The position numbers were made by a program, and so were the translations under genes. 64,000 nucleotides of DNA from an uncultured Desulfobacterales bacterium (GTDB lineage Bacteria > Desulfobacterota > Desulfobacteria > Desulfobacterales > SpSt-501), in contig CALIUY010000024.1 in assembly GCA_938048455.1 (NCBI GenBank), forward strand, positions 1 to 64,000, read 5' to 3'. Positions within the stretch are counted from its first letter, which is position 1. Every line of letters starts with the position of its first letter. Positions 55,368 through 64,000 of the stretch are shown piece after piece. The notes under the pieces were generated by a model. The model worked only from the letters and a program-made list of their open reading frames with translations. It was not told the origin of the DNA and did not search any database.

Positions 55368-56210
55368 TCAGTCGGCGGCGGCTTTTTTGCGGCGGACGAG
55401 AGTGCGCTGTTCTTCGGTCGGAGGCGGCGGCGGCGGCGCGCCGACGGCGACCCGCACCGCCTGGAAGCGCTCCGGGCAGACGGCAAGGCAGGTGCCGCAT
55501 TTGATGCAGCGCTCCTGGTCGATCACGTGAATGCGGTTCTTGCCGCCGTCGATCGCCTCGACCGGGCACCGGCGGCCGCAGATCGTACAGGCCTGGCATT
55601 TCTCGGGATCGATGAAGTAGGCGGGAACCTCGCGGAATAGCGCTTCGATTTCGGCTGCGGTGAAGTGCCGCTCGCGATCGTCCTCGCGGGTCAGGCGCGC
55701 GGCAAGCTTGTCCCGCTTGGCGAGCTTGATCCAGGGGACAAGCTTCGCGACCCCGGACAACCGCGCGGCGGTCTCCCCTTCGGCGAGGCCCTCGCTGCGG
55801 CCCAGGGGACCGAGGGCCCGGATGGTTTTGACGAATTCGTTCACCCCGTCGGCGAACAAAATCCCGTCCGCCGAGGTCATGAATTCGATCCGCAGTCGAT
55901 CCGGGTTTAGCCCGATGTGCTCGAGAATTCTTTTCCCGAGCAGCACCATGGCGAGGGCATCGTAATTGCCGTGGGTGATGTAATTGCACTCGTTCAAACG
56001 GCAGCCGCCGATGTATACTCCGTCCATGCCGTTTTGAAAGGCGCGGATCACGTGGGCGAGATCGACCCTTCCCGAGCACATCACCCGGATCAGCCGAAAC
56101 TCCGTCGTATATTGCAGTCTGGAAACTCCAGCCAGGTCAGCCGCGCCGTAGGCTCACCAGTGACAGACCAAGCCCAGCACTTTCGGTTTGAAGGCACGTT
56201 CCGCGTTCAT
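55368..56210 (-). CDS. bamF: BamF-like MvhD/ferredoxin protein with Sec19 (UGA at 56154-56156)
   Basis: 280 residues if UGA codon 19 is read as selenocysteine: the MvhD/FlpD motif is VCHW-Sec-AYGAADLAG, followed by VMCSGRVD and GCRLNEC. Without readthrough the ORF would start downstream and lose the flavin/thiol motif. The C-terminal third (residues 203-248) carries two 4Fe-4S quartets (CQACTICGRRCP, CIKCGTCLAVCP). Selenocysteine-containing MvhD-type BamF proteins are known from class II benzoyl-CoA reductase clusters. It passes electrons toward HdrA-like BamE. A SECIS-like hairpin follows the UGA. Confidence 0.9.
56119..56131 (-). promoter_or_regulatory. SECIS-like hairpin after the bamF UGA
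   Basis: CUGGA, loop GUU, UCCAG. The loop is at positions 31-33 counting U of UGA as 1; it begins with GU, a requirement of bacterial SECIS loops. Small but perfect stem. Judged by eye. Confidence 0.5.
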
Positions 56211-56235
56211 CGAGGGTTCCCTTCCGGAGAAAGGT

Positions 56236-59200
56236 TCAGCTGCGCTGCGCCGCGGCCGCCTCGGCCGCGGCGGCGTCGATCTGACCGAACAGCTCCTCGT
56301 CGGTGAAGTGTTTGAGAACGATCGCCCCGGTGGGGCATTTGGCGTTGCACAGGCCGTCGCCTTTGCAGATGACCGGGTTGACGACGGCCTTGCGGCCGGA
56401 GGCGGTCTCGCGAAACTCGATGGCGCCGTAAGTGCAGGCGGCGATGCAGGCCCCGCAGCCGATGCACTTGCGTTCGGCGACTTCGCAAATCGCTCCGGAG
56501 GCGACGATCGTGTCGCGGGAAAGCAGCGTCAGCACTCGGCCGGCGGCGCCGCGGGCTTGTTTGAGCGTTTCCGGCAAATGCTTGGGATAATGGGCCATCC
56601 CGCAGAGGAAGACGCCGTCGGTGGCAAATTCGACCGGCCGGAGTTTCACGTGCGCCTCTTTGAAGAAACCGTCGGGCCCCAGGGCCACCTTGAACAGGCC
56701 TGCGATTTCCGGGGCGTCCTCCGCCGGAACGACGGCCGCCGCGAGGGCCAGCACATCGGCATCGACGGCGAGTGTGCGGCCGAGGATCTCGTCGTTCACC
56801 GAGACCCGCAAGAGCTTCGTCCCGTCCTCCTCCACCGCCTCGACCCGCGGCGGGTCCGAAGGCTCGAAGCGGATGAAGCGCACCCGGCGCTCGGCCGCCT
56901 CGCGGTAGGCATCCTCGCGGAACCCGTAGGTCATCATGTCCCGGTAGAGGATGGTCACATCCACCGCCGGGTTGATCTCCTTCAAGCGCAGCGCGTTCTT
57001 GATCGCGGCGCTGCAGCAGACCCGGCTGCACCAGTTGCGCTCTTCGTTGCGGCAGCCGACGCATTGGATCATGACGATTCTTCCCGCGCCGACGACCCGT
57101 TGCTCGCCCCGGGCGATCGCTTCCTCCAATTCGAGCAGCGTGAGCACCCGCTCGTCCTGCCCGTAGCGGTACTCGGTCGGGCGGTAGAGGGCGGCACCGG
57201 TGGCGATCACGGTCGCCCCGTGCCGGATCTCGACCGTCCCGCGATCGGAGCTGACCCGGGTCAGGAAATTGCCGATGTAGCCCGAAGACGAGGTGATGCT
57301 CGCCCCGGTGTAGACGTGGATCTCAGGATGGCGGTAGACCTGCTGCACGAGATCCTCCACCAGGGCCGGAATGTCCATACCGTCGAGGCTGGTGTGCAGC
57401 CGCCGGGCCAGACCTCCGAGCCGGTCTTCCTTCTCGACCAGGTGCACCGGATGTCCCTGAGCGGCGATCGAAAGCGCGCAGCTCATGCCGGCGACCCCGC
57501 CGCCGACCACGAGGGCGGCCTTGTTCACCGGCAAGGGGAATTCCTGCAGCGGCTCGAGCCGGCTTGCCCGTGCGACCGCCATGCGCACGATGTCCTTCGC
57601 TTTGCGCGTGGCGGCTTCTTTTTCCATCGCGTGGACCCACGAGCAATGCTCGCGGATGTTGGCCATTTCGAAGAAATACTGGTTGAGCCCCGCTTCGCGC
57701 AAGGTGTCGCGGAAGAGCGGTTCGAGCGTCCGCGGGCTGCAGGCGGCGACGACCACCCGGTTCAAGCCTTTCTCGCGTGCAAACTCGGTGATTTCCCTGG
57801 CGCAGTTCGTGGCACAGGAAAAGAGCTGCTCCTGGGCGTAGACGACGTTCGGCAGGCTGCGGGCATAGTCGACCGTGGAGGGAACATCCACCACCCGGCC
57901 GATGTTCGCCCCGCAGTGGCAGACAAAGACCCCGACCCGCGGTTCCTCGGCTCCGGTGTCCTTCTCCGCCGGATAGGTTCGTTCCCGGGTGAGGCGGCCG
58001 CGCCGCCGGGAGAGCAGCTCGCCGCAGCGGGCACTTGCCGCGCTCGCGGCGAAGACGGACTCGGGGATGTCCATCGGCCCCTGGAAAGCTCCGCTCACGA
58101 AAATCCCCGGACGGCTCGTCTGGAGGGGATCCGCCGGATCGACGCGGCAGAAACCGCTGGGGGCGAGCTCGATGCCGAAACGCTCCGCCAGCCGCATCGC
58201 GTCGGCCGGCGGATTCAGCCCGACGGAAAGCACCACGAGATCGAACTCCTCCTCACGGACCCCGTCGGCGGGGGTGGCGTAACGCAGGACGACATTGCGG
58301 CTGCCGGGCACCTCGCGGACGATCGAGACGTAGCTGCGGATAAACCGGACTCCGGACAGGCCCGCGGTTCTCCGGGCGAAGCGCTCGAAATCTTTGCCGA
58401 AGGAGCGGATATCGTTGTGGAAGACGGTGCAGGCGGCCTCGGGATCGTGGTCTTTGGTCAGGATCACCTGCTTTTGGGTGTAGGTGCAGCAGACGGCCGA
58501 GCAGTAGCTGTTTTCCCCTGGGGTGACGCGACGTGAGCCGACGCACTGCACCCAGGCGAGGTTACGGGGGTGCCGGCCGTCGGAGGGCCGCCGAATCTCG
58601 CCTTCGGTAGGGCCGGTAGCGCACATCAGCCGCTCGAAGTCCATGCTGGTGACGACGTTCGCCATTCGACCGTACCCGTAGCGTTCGACGGGCCGCGGGT
58701 CGAAGGGCTCGAAGCCGGGGGCGAGGATGACGGCGCCGACCTGAATCTCGATCGTCTCGGGCTTCTGGCGGAAGTCAATCGCCTCGTTTTTGCAGACCGC
58801 TTCGCAGATGCGGCATTTCTTTTCCTGAAGATAAAGGCAGCTCTCGTCGATGTAGGCGATCAGCGGAATGGCCTGGGCGTAGTAAATATGGATCGCCTTG
58901 CTCTTCGACAATTCCTGGTTGAACGCGTCGGGGCAGAGGGCCGGGCAGTATTCGACACAAGTCGTGCAGCCGGTACACTTGTCCTCGAGGACGTAGCGGG
59001 GCTTGCGGGTGAGCGTGACCGTAAAGTCGCCCGCCTGACCGGCGATGCGGTCCACTTCCGTCAGCGTCAGGGTTTCAATGTTGGGGTGCCGGCCGACCTC
59101 GACCAGTTTCGGGGAAAGAATTCACATCGAACAGTCGTTGGTCGGAAAGGTCTTGTCCAGCTGGGCCATACGGCCGCCGATGGCCGGTCCTTTATCCACC

Positions 59201-59352
59201 AGGGTCACCTGGAACCCGGCGGAAGCGAGGTCCAAGGAAGCCTGGATGCCGCTGATGCCCCCCCCGACGACCAGCACGTCTCCGAACCGATGGCTGCCCA
59301 TCGTCCGAAACAGATCCTGAATTTTTCCCTCAAGCGTCGATCCGTTTGCCAT
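56236..59352 (-). CDS. bamE: BamE-like HdrA protein with Sec77 (UGA at 59122-59124)
   Basis: 1038 residues with UGA as Sec77. HdrA family start: [18 protein letters not shown] (FAD), [18 protein letters not shown][19 protein letters not shown]; other HdrA proteins have Cys at this position. Next come the C126[10 protein letters not shown] cluster and FVQCVGSR-type block (WVQCVGSR), then a second HdrA-like flavin domain ([37 protein letters not shown]) and a C-terminal dicluster ferredoxin ([23 protein letters not shown]). The protein is thus a double HdrA. Reading stops at 59122 would split it into two apparent genes. It is the flavin-containing electron-bifurcating candidate of the complex. 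Confidence 0.9.
59089..59106 (-). promoter_or_regulatory. SECIS-like hairpin after the bamE UGA
   Basis: Stem CUGGUC/GGCCGG (6 bp with two G-U pairs), loop GAGGUC; GGU in the loop lies at positions 27-29 from U of the UGA. It resembles the fdhF SECIS loop AGGUCU. Confidence 0.5.
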
Positions 59353-59420
59353 AACCTTCTTTCCTCAAGCCGTCCGCCGTCGGTCGGCCATACGCTGTCG
59401 GAGCTTTTTTCCCGAAGCCG

Positions 59421-60575
59421 CTAGAGGGCTTCGGCCGCCAGCTCCGTCAGGTCCCGGATCTCGATCTTCTCCGCGAGCCCCGTGTTCAGGCGGCTGTCCT
59501 CGAAATTGGCGATGCAATACGGGCAGCAGGTGACCAAAACGCCCGCGCCGGCCTCGATCGCCTGCGCAAGCCGCAGATCGGAAAAGCGCTCCCCCCGCGG
59601 CGTCTCCATCCAGATCCGCCCGCCGCCGCCGCCGCAGCAAAGGCTGTCGGCACGCGATTCGGGCAGTTCGACCGTCGTGACGCCGGGGAGGCGCCGGAGC
59701 ACCTCCCGCGGCGCCTCGTAAAGTCCATTGTGCCGTCCGAGGTAGCAGGGGTCGTGGAAGGCGACCGTCTGGGCGCGGCCGTTGGCGAAGGTCAGGCGCC
59801 CCGACACCAGCAGCCGGGCCAGAAGCTCGGCGATATGGATCACCTCGAAGGCGACGCGAAACTCGGCGTACTCGTTTTTGAAGGTGTGATAGCAGTGGGG
59901 AGAGGAGACCAGGATTTTTTTCACCCCGCGGTCGACGAAGGCCTTGATGTTTTCCCGCGCCAGGCGCTTGAAGACCTCCTCGTCGCCCGCCTTGCGGATA
60001 CTCTCCCCGCAGCAGTTCTCCTGCTCCCCCAGGATCCCGAAATCGACCCCCGCCCGCAGAAGCAACCGCGCCGTGGCTCGGGAGACCTTTTTGAGCCGGG
60101 GGTCGTAGCAGAGGTAGCAGCCGGGAAAATAGAGATATTCGGTTCCCTCGGTGAAGGAGGGAACCCCGAGGCCGTCGGCCCAGGCGGCCCGCTTGCCTCG
60201 CGGCTCGTTCAGGGGGTTTCCCTCGGCCATCAGGCTGCCGCGCACCCCCCGGATCGGGCGGGCCGTGGAGGGAAAGACCCCGTACTCGGTGGCGATGCGC
60301 CGCAGCGCCGTGCCGGAATCGATCTGTCGCACGTCCCGCGGGCATTGCTGGGGGCAGCGGCCGCAGGTCGTGCAGCGCCAGAGGTCCTCGCTTTCGATGT
60401 CGGTGAGACCGAAGGCGGCCTCGCGTACGATACGCCGCATGCTGAATTGCCGGAACCGATTCCACGGGCAGACCACGTCGCACAGCCCGCACTGGAAGCA
60501 GCGCTTGAAGGCCTCGCCCCCGTGGGTGCGGATGAGCTCGACGATTTCTTGGTAATCGGCCAGATTGTCCGCCAT
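59421..60575 (-). CDS. bamD: BamD-like HdrD-type CCG iron-sulfur protein
   Basis: 384 residues from the ATG at 60575. N-terminal dicluster ferredoxin motif (CFQCGLCDVVCP, CTTCGRCPQQCP) followed by two CCG domains: PGCYLCYDP..NCCGES and SPHCYH..HDPCYLGRHNG..CCGGGGGRI..CCPYC. It is the HdrBC-like part of the class II benzoyl-CoA reductase complex and gives a Cys reference for the Sec position of the HdrCB fusion at 17274. Lies 20 bp after bamC. Confidence 0.92.
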   Translation of the reverse strand: MADNLADYQEIVELIRTHGGEAFKRCFQCGLCDVVCPWNRFRQFSMRRIVREAAFGLTDIESEDLWRCTTCGRCPQQCPRDVRQIDSGTALRRIATEYGVFPSTARPIRGVRGSLMAEGNPLNEPRGKRAAWADGLGVPSFTEGTEYLYFPGCYLCYDPRLKKVSRATARLLLRAGVDFGILGEQENCCGESIRKAGDEEVFKRLARENIKAFVDRGVKKILVSSPHCYHTFKNEYAEFRVAFEVIHIAELLARLLVSGRLTFANGRAQTVAFHDPCYLGRHNGLYEAPREVLRRLPGVTTVELPESRADSLCCGGGGGRIWMETPRGERFSDLRLAQAIEAGAGVLVTCCPYCIANFEDSRLNTGLAEKIEIRDLTELAAEAL

Positions 60576-60595
60576 GCGCCTCGAGCCTCTTGAGC

Positions 60596-61156
60596 TTAGG
60601 GCTTTTTCGCCGCCGACATCCGCGTGACGGCCTCCAAGAGCTGATCCATGCCGAACCTGTCGGCCAGCGCCTCGAGGCCGACCTCGAGCTCCTGCGCAGG
60701 CGCGGGTTCTTCCTCGACTTCCTCCTCGCGTTCCTCGTAGGTGAGGGCATCGGTGATGCACCACTGGACGCACATCGGCTCCTGAAGCTGGGGGTCATCC
60801 TGGCACATATCGCACTTGAGAGGAAGCTTCGAGTCGGGCTCTTTGAAGAGGTCCCGCGAGGGGCAGGAGGCGCGGCAGAAGCCGCACTCGTCGTACTGCT
60901 TGCCCTCGATCGTGTAGCGGTCCCGGCCGCAGCACTCGGCCGGCGCGTAATCGCCGGCATAGACCGGCACGTAGAGATCCCGCAGAGGGTCGAAGAGCAC
61001 ACGTACGCGCGATCGCGCGGGGTTGTTGCTGGCATACCGCGGCCGGGCATGAAAGGTCGAGCAGGCCATCTCGCAGGCCCGACAGCCGTTGCACTTGTCG
61101 ACATCGATGCGGATGGTCTTGACGACCTTTTTCTTTTTGGGGGTTTCGGCCTTCAC
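60596..61156 (-). CDS. bamC: BamC-like ferredoxin subunit
   Basis: 186 residues with several Cys quartets (CNGCRACEMACSTFH, CCGRDR, CGFCRASCP, CDMCQDDPQLQEPMCVQWC) and an acidic C-terminal extension. It forms the BamBC core of the class II benzoyl-CoA reductase, transferring electrons to the tungsten site of BamB. 38 bp after bamB. Confidence 0.93.
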   Translation of the reverse strand: MKAETPKKKKVVKTIRIDVDKCNGCRACEMACSTFHARPRYASNNPARSRVRVLFDPLRDLYVPVYAGDYAPAECCGRDRYTIEGKQYDECGFCRASCPSRDLFKEPDSKLPLKCDMCQDDPQLQEPMCVQWCITDALTYEEREEEVEEEPAPAQELEVGLEALADRFGMDQLLEAVTRMSAAKKP

Positions 61157-61194
61157 GATGTCCTTCCTTCGTACGGCTCCGCCGCGGCGGGGCT

Positions 61195-63186
61195 TCAGGC
61201 TTCGACGGCGGCCGGAGCTTCCTCCCGCAGGACCTTCCGCCGGATCAACTCCTCGGCCACATCGCCCAGCTCAAGGCGCTCGAGGGTTTCGCGCGTCGGC
61301 ACCCCCTCGGCGTTCCAGCCCTTGTAGCGATAATAAGTTTCGAGCAGCCGCGCCTCGAGCTCGGGGAAGCGTTTTTTCCAGTGATCCTCCGGGGGCTTCT
61401 CATCCCGGCGCCGCAGCCCGAGCCGGTTGTTGACGGCCCGGACCAGCGTGCGGTTGCGGTTGGCCGCCCGCCACAGCGTCTCCTCGTCGTAATCGATTCC
61501 CGTCGCCGCGGAGACCAGCGGCGGCAGGTTGTGGATGTGGTACGGGGGTTTGATCGGAAAAGAAGAAAGTCCCGCGCAGATGCCGAGCGCGTCGTCGAGG
61601 TAATGCATCATCTCCTGCCACTCGACGAGTTCGCAGGTCACCTCCGGCGGTGGGTAATGGGGAAAGGCGCGCTCCCCGCGCGGCTCCCAGTTGAGGAAAT
61701 ACTCCTTGAAGCGCTCGTGAGGGACCTGGATCCAGTCGCGCACGAACTCCTCGCGCTCCTCGCGGGTCTCGAAGGGCATCTGGGGCATCTGCCCTTCGAT
61801 CTGGGTGATGTTGATCTTCTCGCCCGTCGCATACATGATGAAGTAAATGGGATTGAGCATGCCGAGCTTGATCGGGATCTGCTCGTGCTTTTTGATCGTG
61901 TTGTGGTCGAAGGCCTCCGCCCCCCGGCCGATGCGCCGCGCGGCCCAATAGACCCCGTCGGCCAGCACCTCGCCGATACCCTCCCGGCGTGCGATCCGGT
62001 CAAGCAGCCAGAAGAACTTCTCCTCGTGGTTCTCGGGCATTCCTTCCACATCCGCCGGGGTCAGGATGCCGGCCTCCAGCAGCTCCATGGCGAAAGCCAT
62101 CACCTGCGGCGTGGTGTAAGCGTCGACGCCGTATTCCTGAGCGCGTCCGGCGATGCGGAATCCGAAATCGAGATCGTCGACCATGGCCCCCATGACGTAG
62201 GTGAGCTTGGAGTAGCATTTCATCATGTACTTCGAGATCCCGAGGGCCGGAAACCGCACGATCGCCCCACACTTCAGCGGGCAGTTGTAACAAGAGATGA
62301 GCCGTTCGATGGCCTGCTCCTGACTGCGGCGCCAGCGCTCCTCGTTTTCCCGGGTCCAAAAATCCTTGCGGCGATGACGCGCATTTCCCCAGGCGAAGTT
62401 GGTGGTGTGCCACTCCTCGTCGTGGATGGCCATTTCCTGGGGCGAGCCGATCCCCGCCAGAATGGCCGGCACCCCCTTGACGGGATTGTCCCGGCGCCAT
62501 TGGATGTAACGCAAGACTTCGCGGCACAGCTCCATGAACTCCGCCGGCCGCGCCACCGGCAGATCCCGGGTCCCGCGCACGGCGATCGCCTTGAGATTTT
62601 TGCTCCCCATGACCGCCCCCAGGCCGCCGCGGCTGGCGCTGGAGCGGGCATGCTCGATGGAGGCGAAATAGACACGGTTTTCGCCGGCGAGTCCGATCGC
62701 CGCCACCTGCAGGTTCGGGTCCTTCAGCTCGCTTTTGATGCTCTCGGCGGTCTCGATCGCCCCCTTGCCCGCAAGATGACGGGCGTCACGGATCTCGATG
62801 CGGTCGTTGTGGATCAAGAGATAGACGAGCTCGGGAGCGCGGCCGCGGAACACGATCTTGTCGTAGCCCGCGTATTTCAGCTCCGGGGCGAAGAACCCGC
62901 CCATCATGGAATAGGCCATGAGGCGGGTTTGGGGCGAAACGGCGGACACGATGGTGCGGTTGGCCCCGGTCGCCGGGGTGCCGCCGAGAAGCCCGGCGCT
63001 GAAGATGAGCACGCTCTCCGGAGAAAGCGGATCGTTTTCCGGCGGCATCCGCTCCCAGAGAATGCGCGCGTTGGTCCCGAGCCCGCCCAGGTGAAGCTCG
63101 GTCAGGCGCGGATCGGTCTCGACCCGCTCGATGTTGCCCCGCGAAAGATCAACCTCGAGCTGGAATCCGGTCTCGGCATAACGCAT
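61195..63186 (-). CDS. bamB: class II benzoyl-CoA reductase, tungsten subunit BamB
   Basis: 663 residues of the AOR family: MRYAETGFQLEVDLSRGNIERVETD, GGLGTNARILWERMP, SSASRGGLGAVMGSKNLKAIAVRG, C-x2-C-x3-C cluster region (SCYNCPLKCG) and DALGICAGLS near the C-terminus. The active site contains a tungstopterin that reduces the aromatic ring of benzoyl-CoA to cyclohexa-1,5-diene-1-carbonyl-CoA without ATP. The operon order bamB-C-D-E-F and absence of class I subunits support the assignment over a generic aldehyde oxidoreductase. Confidence 0.93.
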   Translation of the reverse strand: MRYAETGFQLEVDLSRGNIERVETDPRLTELHLGGLGTNARILWERMPPENDPLSPESVLIFSAGLLGGTPATGANRTIVSAVSPQTRLMAYSMMGGFFAPELKYAGYDKIVFRGRAPELVYLLIHNDRIEIRDARHLAGKGAIETAESIKSELKDPNLQVAAIGLAGENRVYFASIEHARSSASRGGLGAVMGSKNLKAIAVRGTRDLPVARPAEFMELCREVLRYIQWRRDNPVKGVPAILAGIGSPQEMAIHDEEWHTTNFAWGNARHRRKDFWTRENEERWRRSQEQAIERLISCYNCPLKCGAIVRFPALGISKYMMKCYSKLTYVMGAMVDDLDFGFRIAGRAQEYGVDAYTTPQVMAFAMELLEAGILTPADVEGMPENHEEKFFWLLDRIARREGIGEVLADGVYWAARRIGRGAEAFDHNTIKKHEQIPIKLGMLNPIYFIMYATGEKINITQIEGQMPQMPFETREEREEFVRDWIQVPHERFKEYFLNWEPRGERAFPHYPPPEVTCELVEWQEMMHYLDDALGICAGLSSFPIKPPYHIHNLPPLVSAATGIDYDEETLWRAANRNRTLVRAVNNRLGLRRRDEKPPEDHWKKRFPELEARLLETYYRYKGWNAEGVPTRETLERLELGDVAEELIRRKVLREEAPAAVEA

Positions 63187-63346
63187 CGTTCGTTCCTTCC
63201 TGAAACTCGGGTCGGCGGCGGCCGAAAACGGTGTAACGGCTTTGTTCGGCTCAAGGCGTCCTACACCAGAGGACAGCGCCCCGCCCGGCCCTTCTCAAAA
63301 CACCATGGCCATCCTCCTTCACGACCGGAAGGACGGATGAAATTTA

Positions 63347-63372
63347 GGCTAGCTATATCATAATCACAAAGC
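63347..63372 (-). promoter_or_regulatory. 26-bp motif shared with the bamA promoter
   Basis: Read on the minus strand as GCTTTGT-N3-TA-N2-ATATAGCTA-N-CC, identical at 20 of 26 positions to 22371-22396. An additional TAGCT site (63373-63377) lies next to it. Suggests a regulator common to both benzoate operons. Confidence 0.5.
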
Positions 63373-63384
63373 AGCTACAATGTA

Positions 63385-63413
63385 TTTTTATTCCCGCCAA
63401 ACCGTATTGTCAA
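63385..63413 (-). promoter_or_regulatory. promoter of the bamB operon
   Basis: On the minus strand: TTGACA (63408-63413), 17-nt spacer, TAAAAA. Good -35 and weaker -10, 199 nt upstream of the bamB start, with the shared motif between them. Confidence 0.5.
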
Positions 63414-63446
63414 GGAAATAGATTTCTTGAAAGGGTCCGCGGCGAT

Positions 63447-63475
63447 TTGCCGGCGGAACGCTTCTTTGGTAAACT
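63447..63475 (+). promoter_or_regulatory. possible promoter of the thioesterase gene
   Basis: TTGCCG, 17-nt spacer, TAAACT, 38 nt upstream of the ATG at 63514. Confidence 0.4.
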
Positions 63476-63513
63476 TTCATGATAGGTTAACCTGGACTCT
63501 CCGGGAGGAGGCG

Positions 63514-63936
63514 ATGGAGGAGCGGGTGCGAGCGGCGATCCGGAATGCCGTATTGCGGGAGCCTTTTGCGCGCGAGCTGGGGATCGAGCTTGTTTTCCTG
63601 GAAGACGGCCGCTCCCGGGTGGAGATGGTCTACGATCCGTCGCGCCAGGACAACATTTACGGACGGGCGCACGGGGGAGCCATTTTCGGTCTGATCGACG
63701 AGGCTTTTGAAACCGCGGCCCAGTCCGACGGCACGGTCGCCGTCGCCATGAACGTGAACGTCACTTACATCGCCAGCCCCGATCCGGGCGCCCGACTTGC
63801 CGCCGAGGCGCACGAGATCTCCAAAACGAAGCGGACCGCCTCCTACGAGATCCGCCTCCTCGACGACCGCGGACGCCTGATCGCCGTCTGCCAGGCGCTC
63901 GCCTTTCGCACCGGAAAGCCGATTCCTTTCCTGTAG
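63514..63936 (+). CDS. PaaI-like hotdog thioesterase
   Basis: 140 residues from the ATG with GGAGGAGGC. The hotdog fold signature is HGGAIFGLIDEAFETAAQ; NVTYIASPDPGARLAAEA and VCQALAFR follow. It hydrolyses acyl- or aryl-CoA thioesters, perhaps as a safety valve for CoA-bound aromatic intermediates. It diverges from bamB, so co-regulation is plausible. Confidence 0.88.
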   Translation: MEERVRAAIRNAVLREPFARELGIELVFLEDGRSRVEMVYDPSRQDNIYGRAHGGAIFGLIDEAFETAAQSDGTVAVAMNVNVTYIASPDPGARLAAEAHEISKTKRTASYEIRLLDDRGRLIAVCQALAFRTGKPIPFL

Positions 63937-63944
63937 CTCCGCGC

Positions 63945-64000
63945 TCAGATCCCGCGCTCGCGCACGCGCGGATCCTGCCGGAGGCGTTCCTGGATGCCCC
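63945..64000 (-). CDS. possible C-terminal fragment of a gene entering from the right
   Basis: An open minus-strand frame ends with RQDPRVRERGI and a TGA at 63945-63947. It resembles the tail of a helical protein and would continue past the window edge. The thioesterase stop lies 9 bp away. Too short for identification. Confidence 0.35.
   Translation of the reverse strand, partial: GIQERLRQDPRVRERGI

Larger units (their letters stand above)
63187..63513. other. divergent intergenic region between bamB and thioesterase
   Basis: 327 bp without a gene. It is AT-rich in the middle and contains the bamB promoter, the shared 26-bp motif and a thioesterase promoter. No RNA gene or repeat is visible. 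Confidence 0.7.

Overview
The window is a G+C-rich (about two thirds by eye), gene-dense bacterial chromosome segment, probably from a strict anaerobe of the Desulfobacterota (deltaproteobacterial) type. The main reasons are a class II (tungsten, BamB-type) benzoyl-CoA reductase operon, heterodisulfide-reductase (Hdr)-like complexes, several ferredoxin-linked oxidoreductases and three genes whose reading frames continue through an in-frame UGA that must be selenocysteine. The exact taxon cannot be fixed from the sequence.

Layout. 1-13123 is mostly housekeeping: a truncated TPR protein, a hypothetical, a VTT-domain membrane protein, RadC, GpsA, GyrA, a thiolase, RarA, Der and an orphan polar amino-acid ABC ATPase. 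13351-17795 is a four-gene operon behind a strong promoter: a cysteine hydrolase, a short HdrA-like flavoprotein, an HdrA/MvhD-like flavoprotein and an HdrC-HdrB fusion with UGA (Sec233). This is a Qmo/Hdr-like electron-transfer module. 17800-22214 (minus) holds an MFS carrier, XdhC, a class IV aminotransferase and two GNAT acetyltransferases, divergent from the next block.

22500-42033 is a single co-directional run of 16 genes ended by a textbook terminator at 42056-42098. It contains bamA (ring-opening hydrolase), an SDR, a BbsB/BbsA-like thiolase and DUF35 pair, bamR (dienoyl-CoA hydratase), a hydroxyacyl-CoA dehydrogenase/enoyl-CoA hydratase fusion, bamQ, indolepyruvate:ferredoxin oxidoreductase, phenylacetate-CoA ligase, a ketopantoate-reductase-like enzyme, an ATP-dependent activase with one BCR/HgdB-type iron-sulfur protein, an ADP-forming acyl-CoA synthetase, an AMP-forming acyl-CoA ligase and another thiolase-like protein. 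42160-45626 (minus) is a second tungsten aldehyde oxidoreductase with its ferredoxin, a MoaD-like protein, a zinc-ribbon protein and a Usp. It is divergent from iclR-M24 peptidase-adenine deaminase (45853-49660), and two matching operators sit at the two divergent promoters. 49665-54470 is a mixed transporter and resistance region (ChrB-like, MFS, ATC-hydrolase-like, ferredoxin, ZIP, LysE).

54518-63186 (minus) is bamB-C-D-E-F followed by fdhD. BamE (HdrA-like, Sec77) and BamF (MvhD-like, Sec19) both contain in-frame UGA codons followed by SECIS-like hairpins. bamGHI are not in the window.

How it works together (inference from the families): aromatic compounds enter through PaaK, Ior, the AOR and the ligases. 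BamBCDEF reduces benzoyl-CoA to the cyclic diene. BamR, BamQ and BamA convert this to 3-hydroxypimelyl-CoA, and the HAD-ECH fusion plus thiolases continue to glutaryl-CoA and acetyl-CoA. A shared 26-bp motif (20 identities) lies in front of both bamA and bamB, which are 40 kb apart, and suggests a common regulator. The most striking feature is the set of three selenocysteine Hdr-type subunits in two separate complexes.
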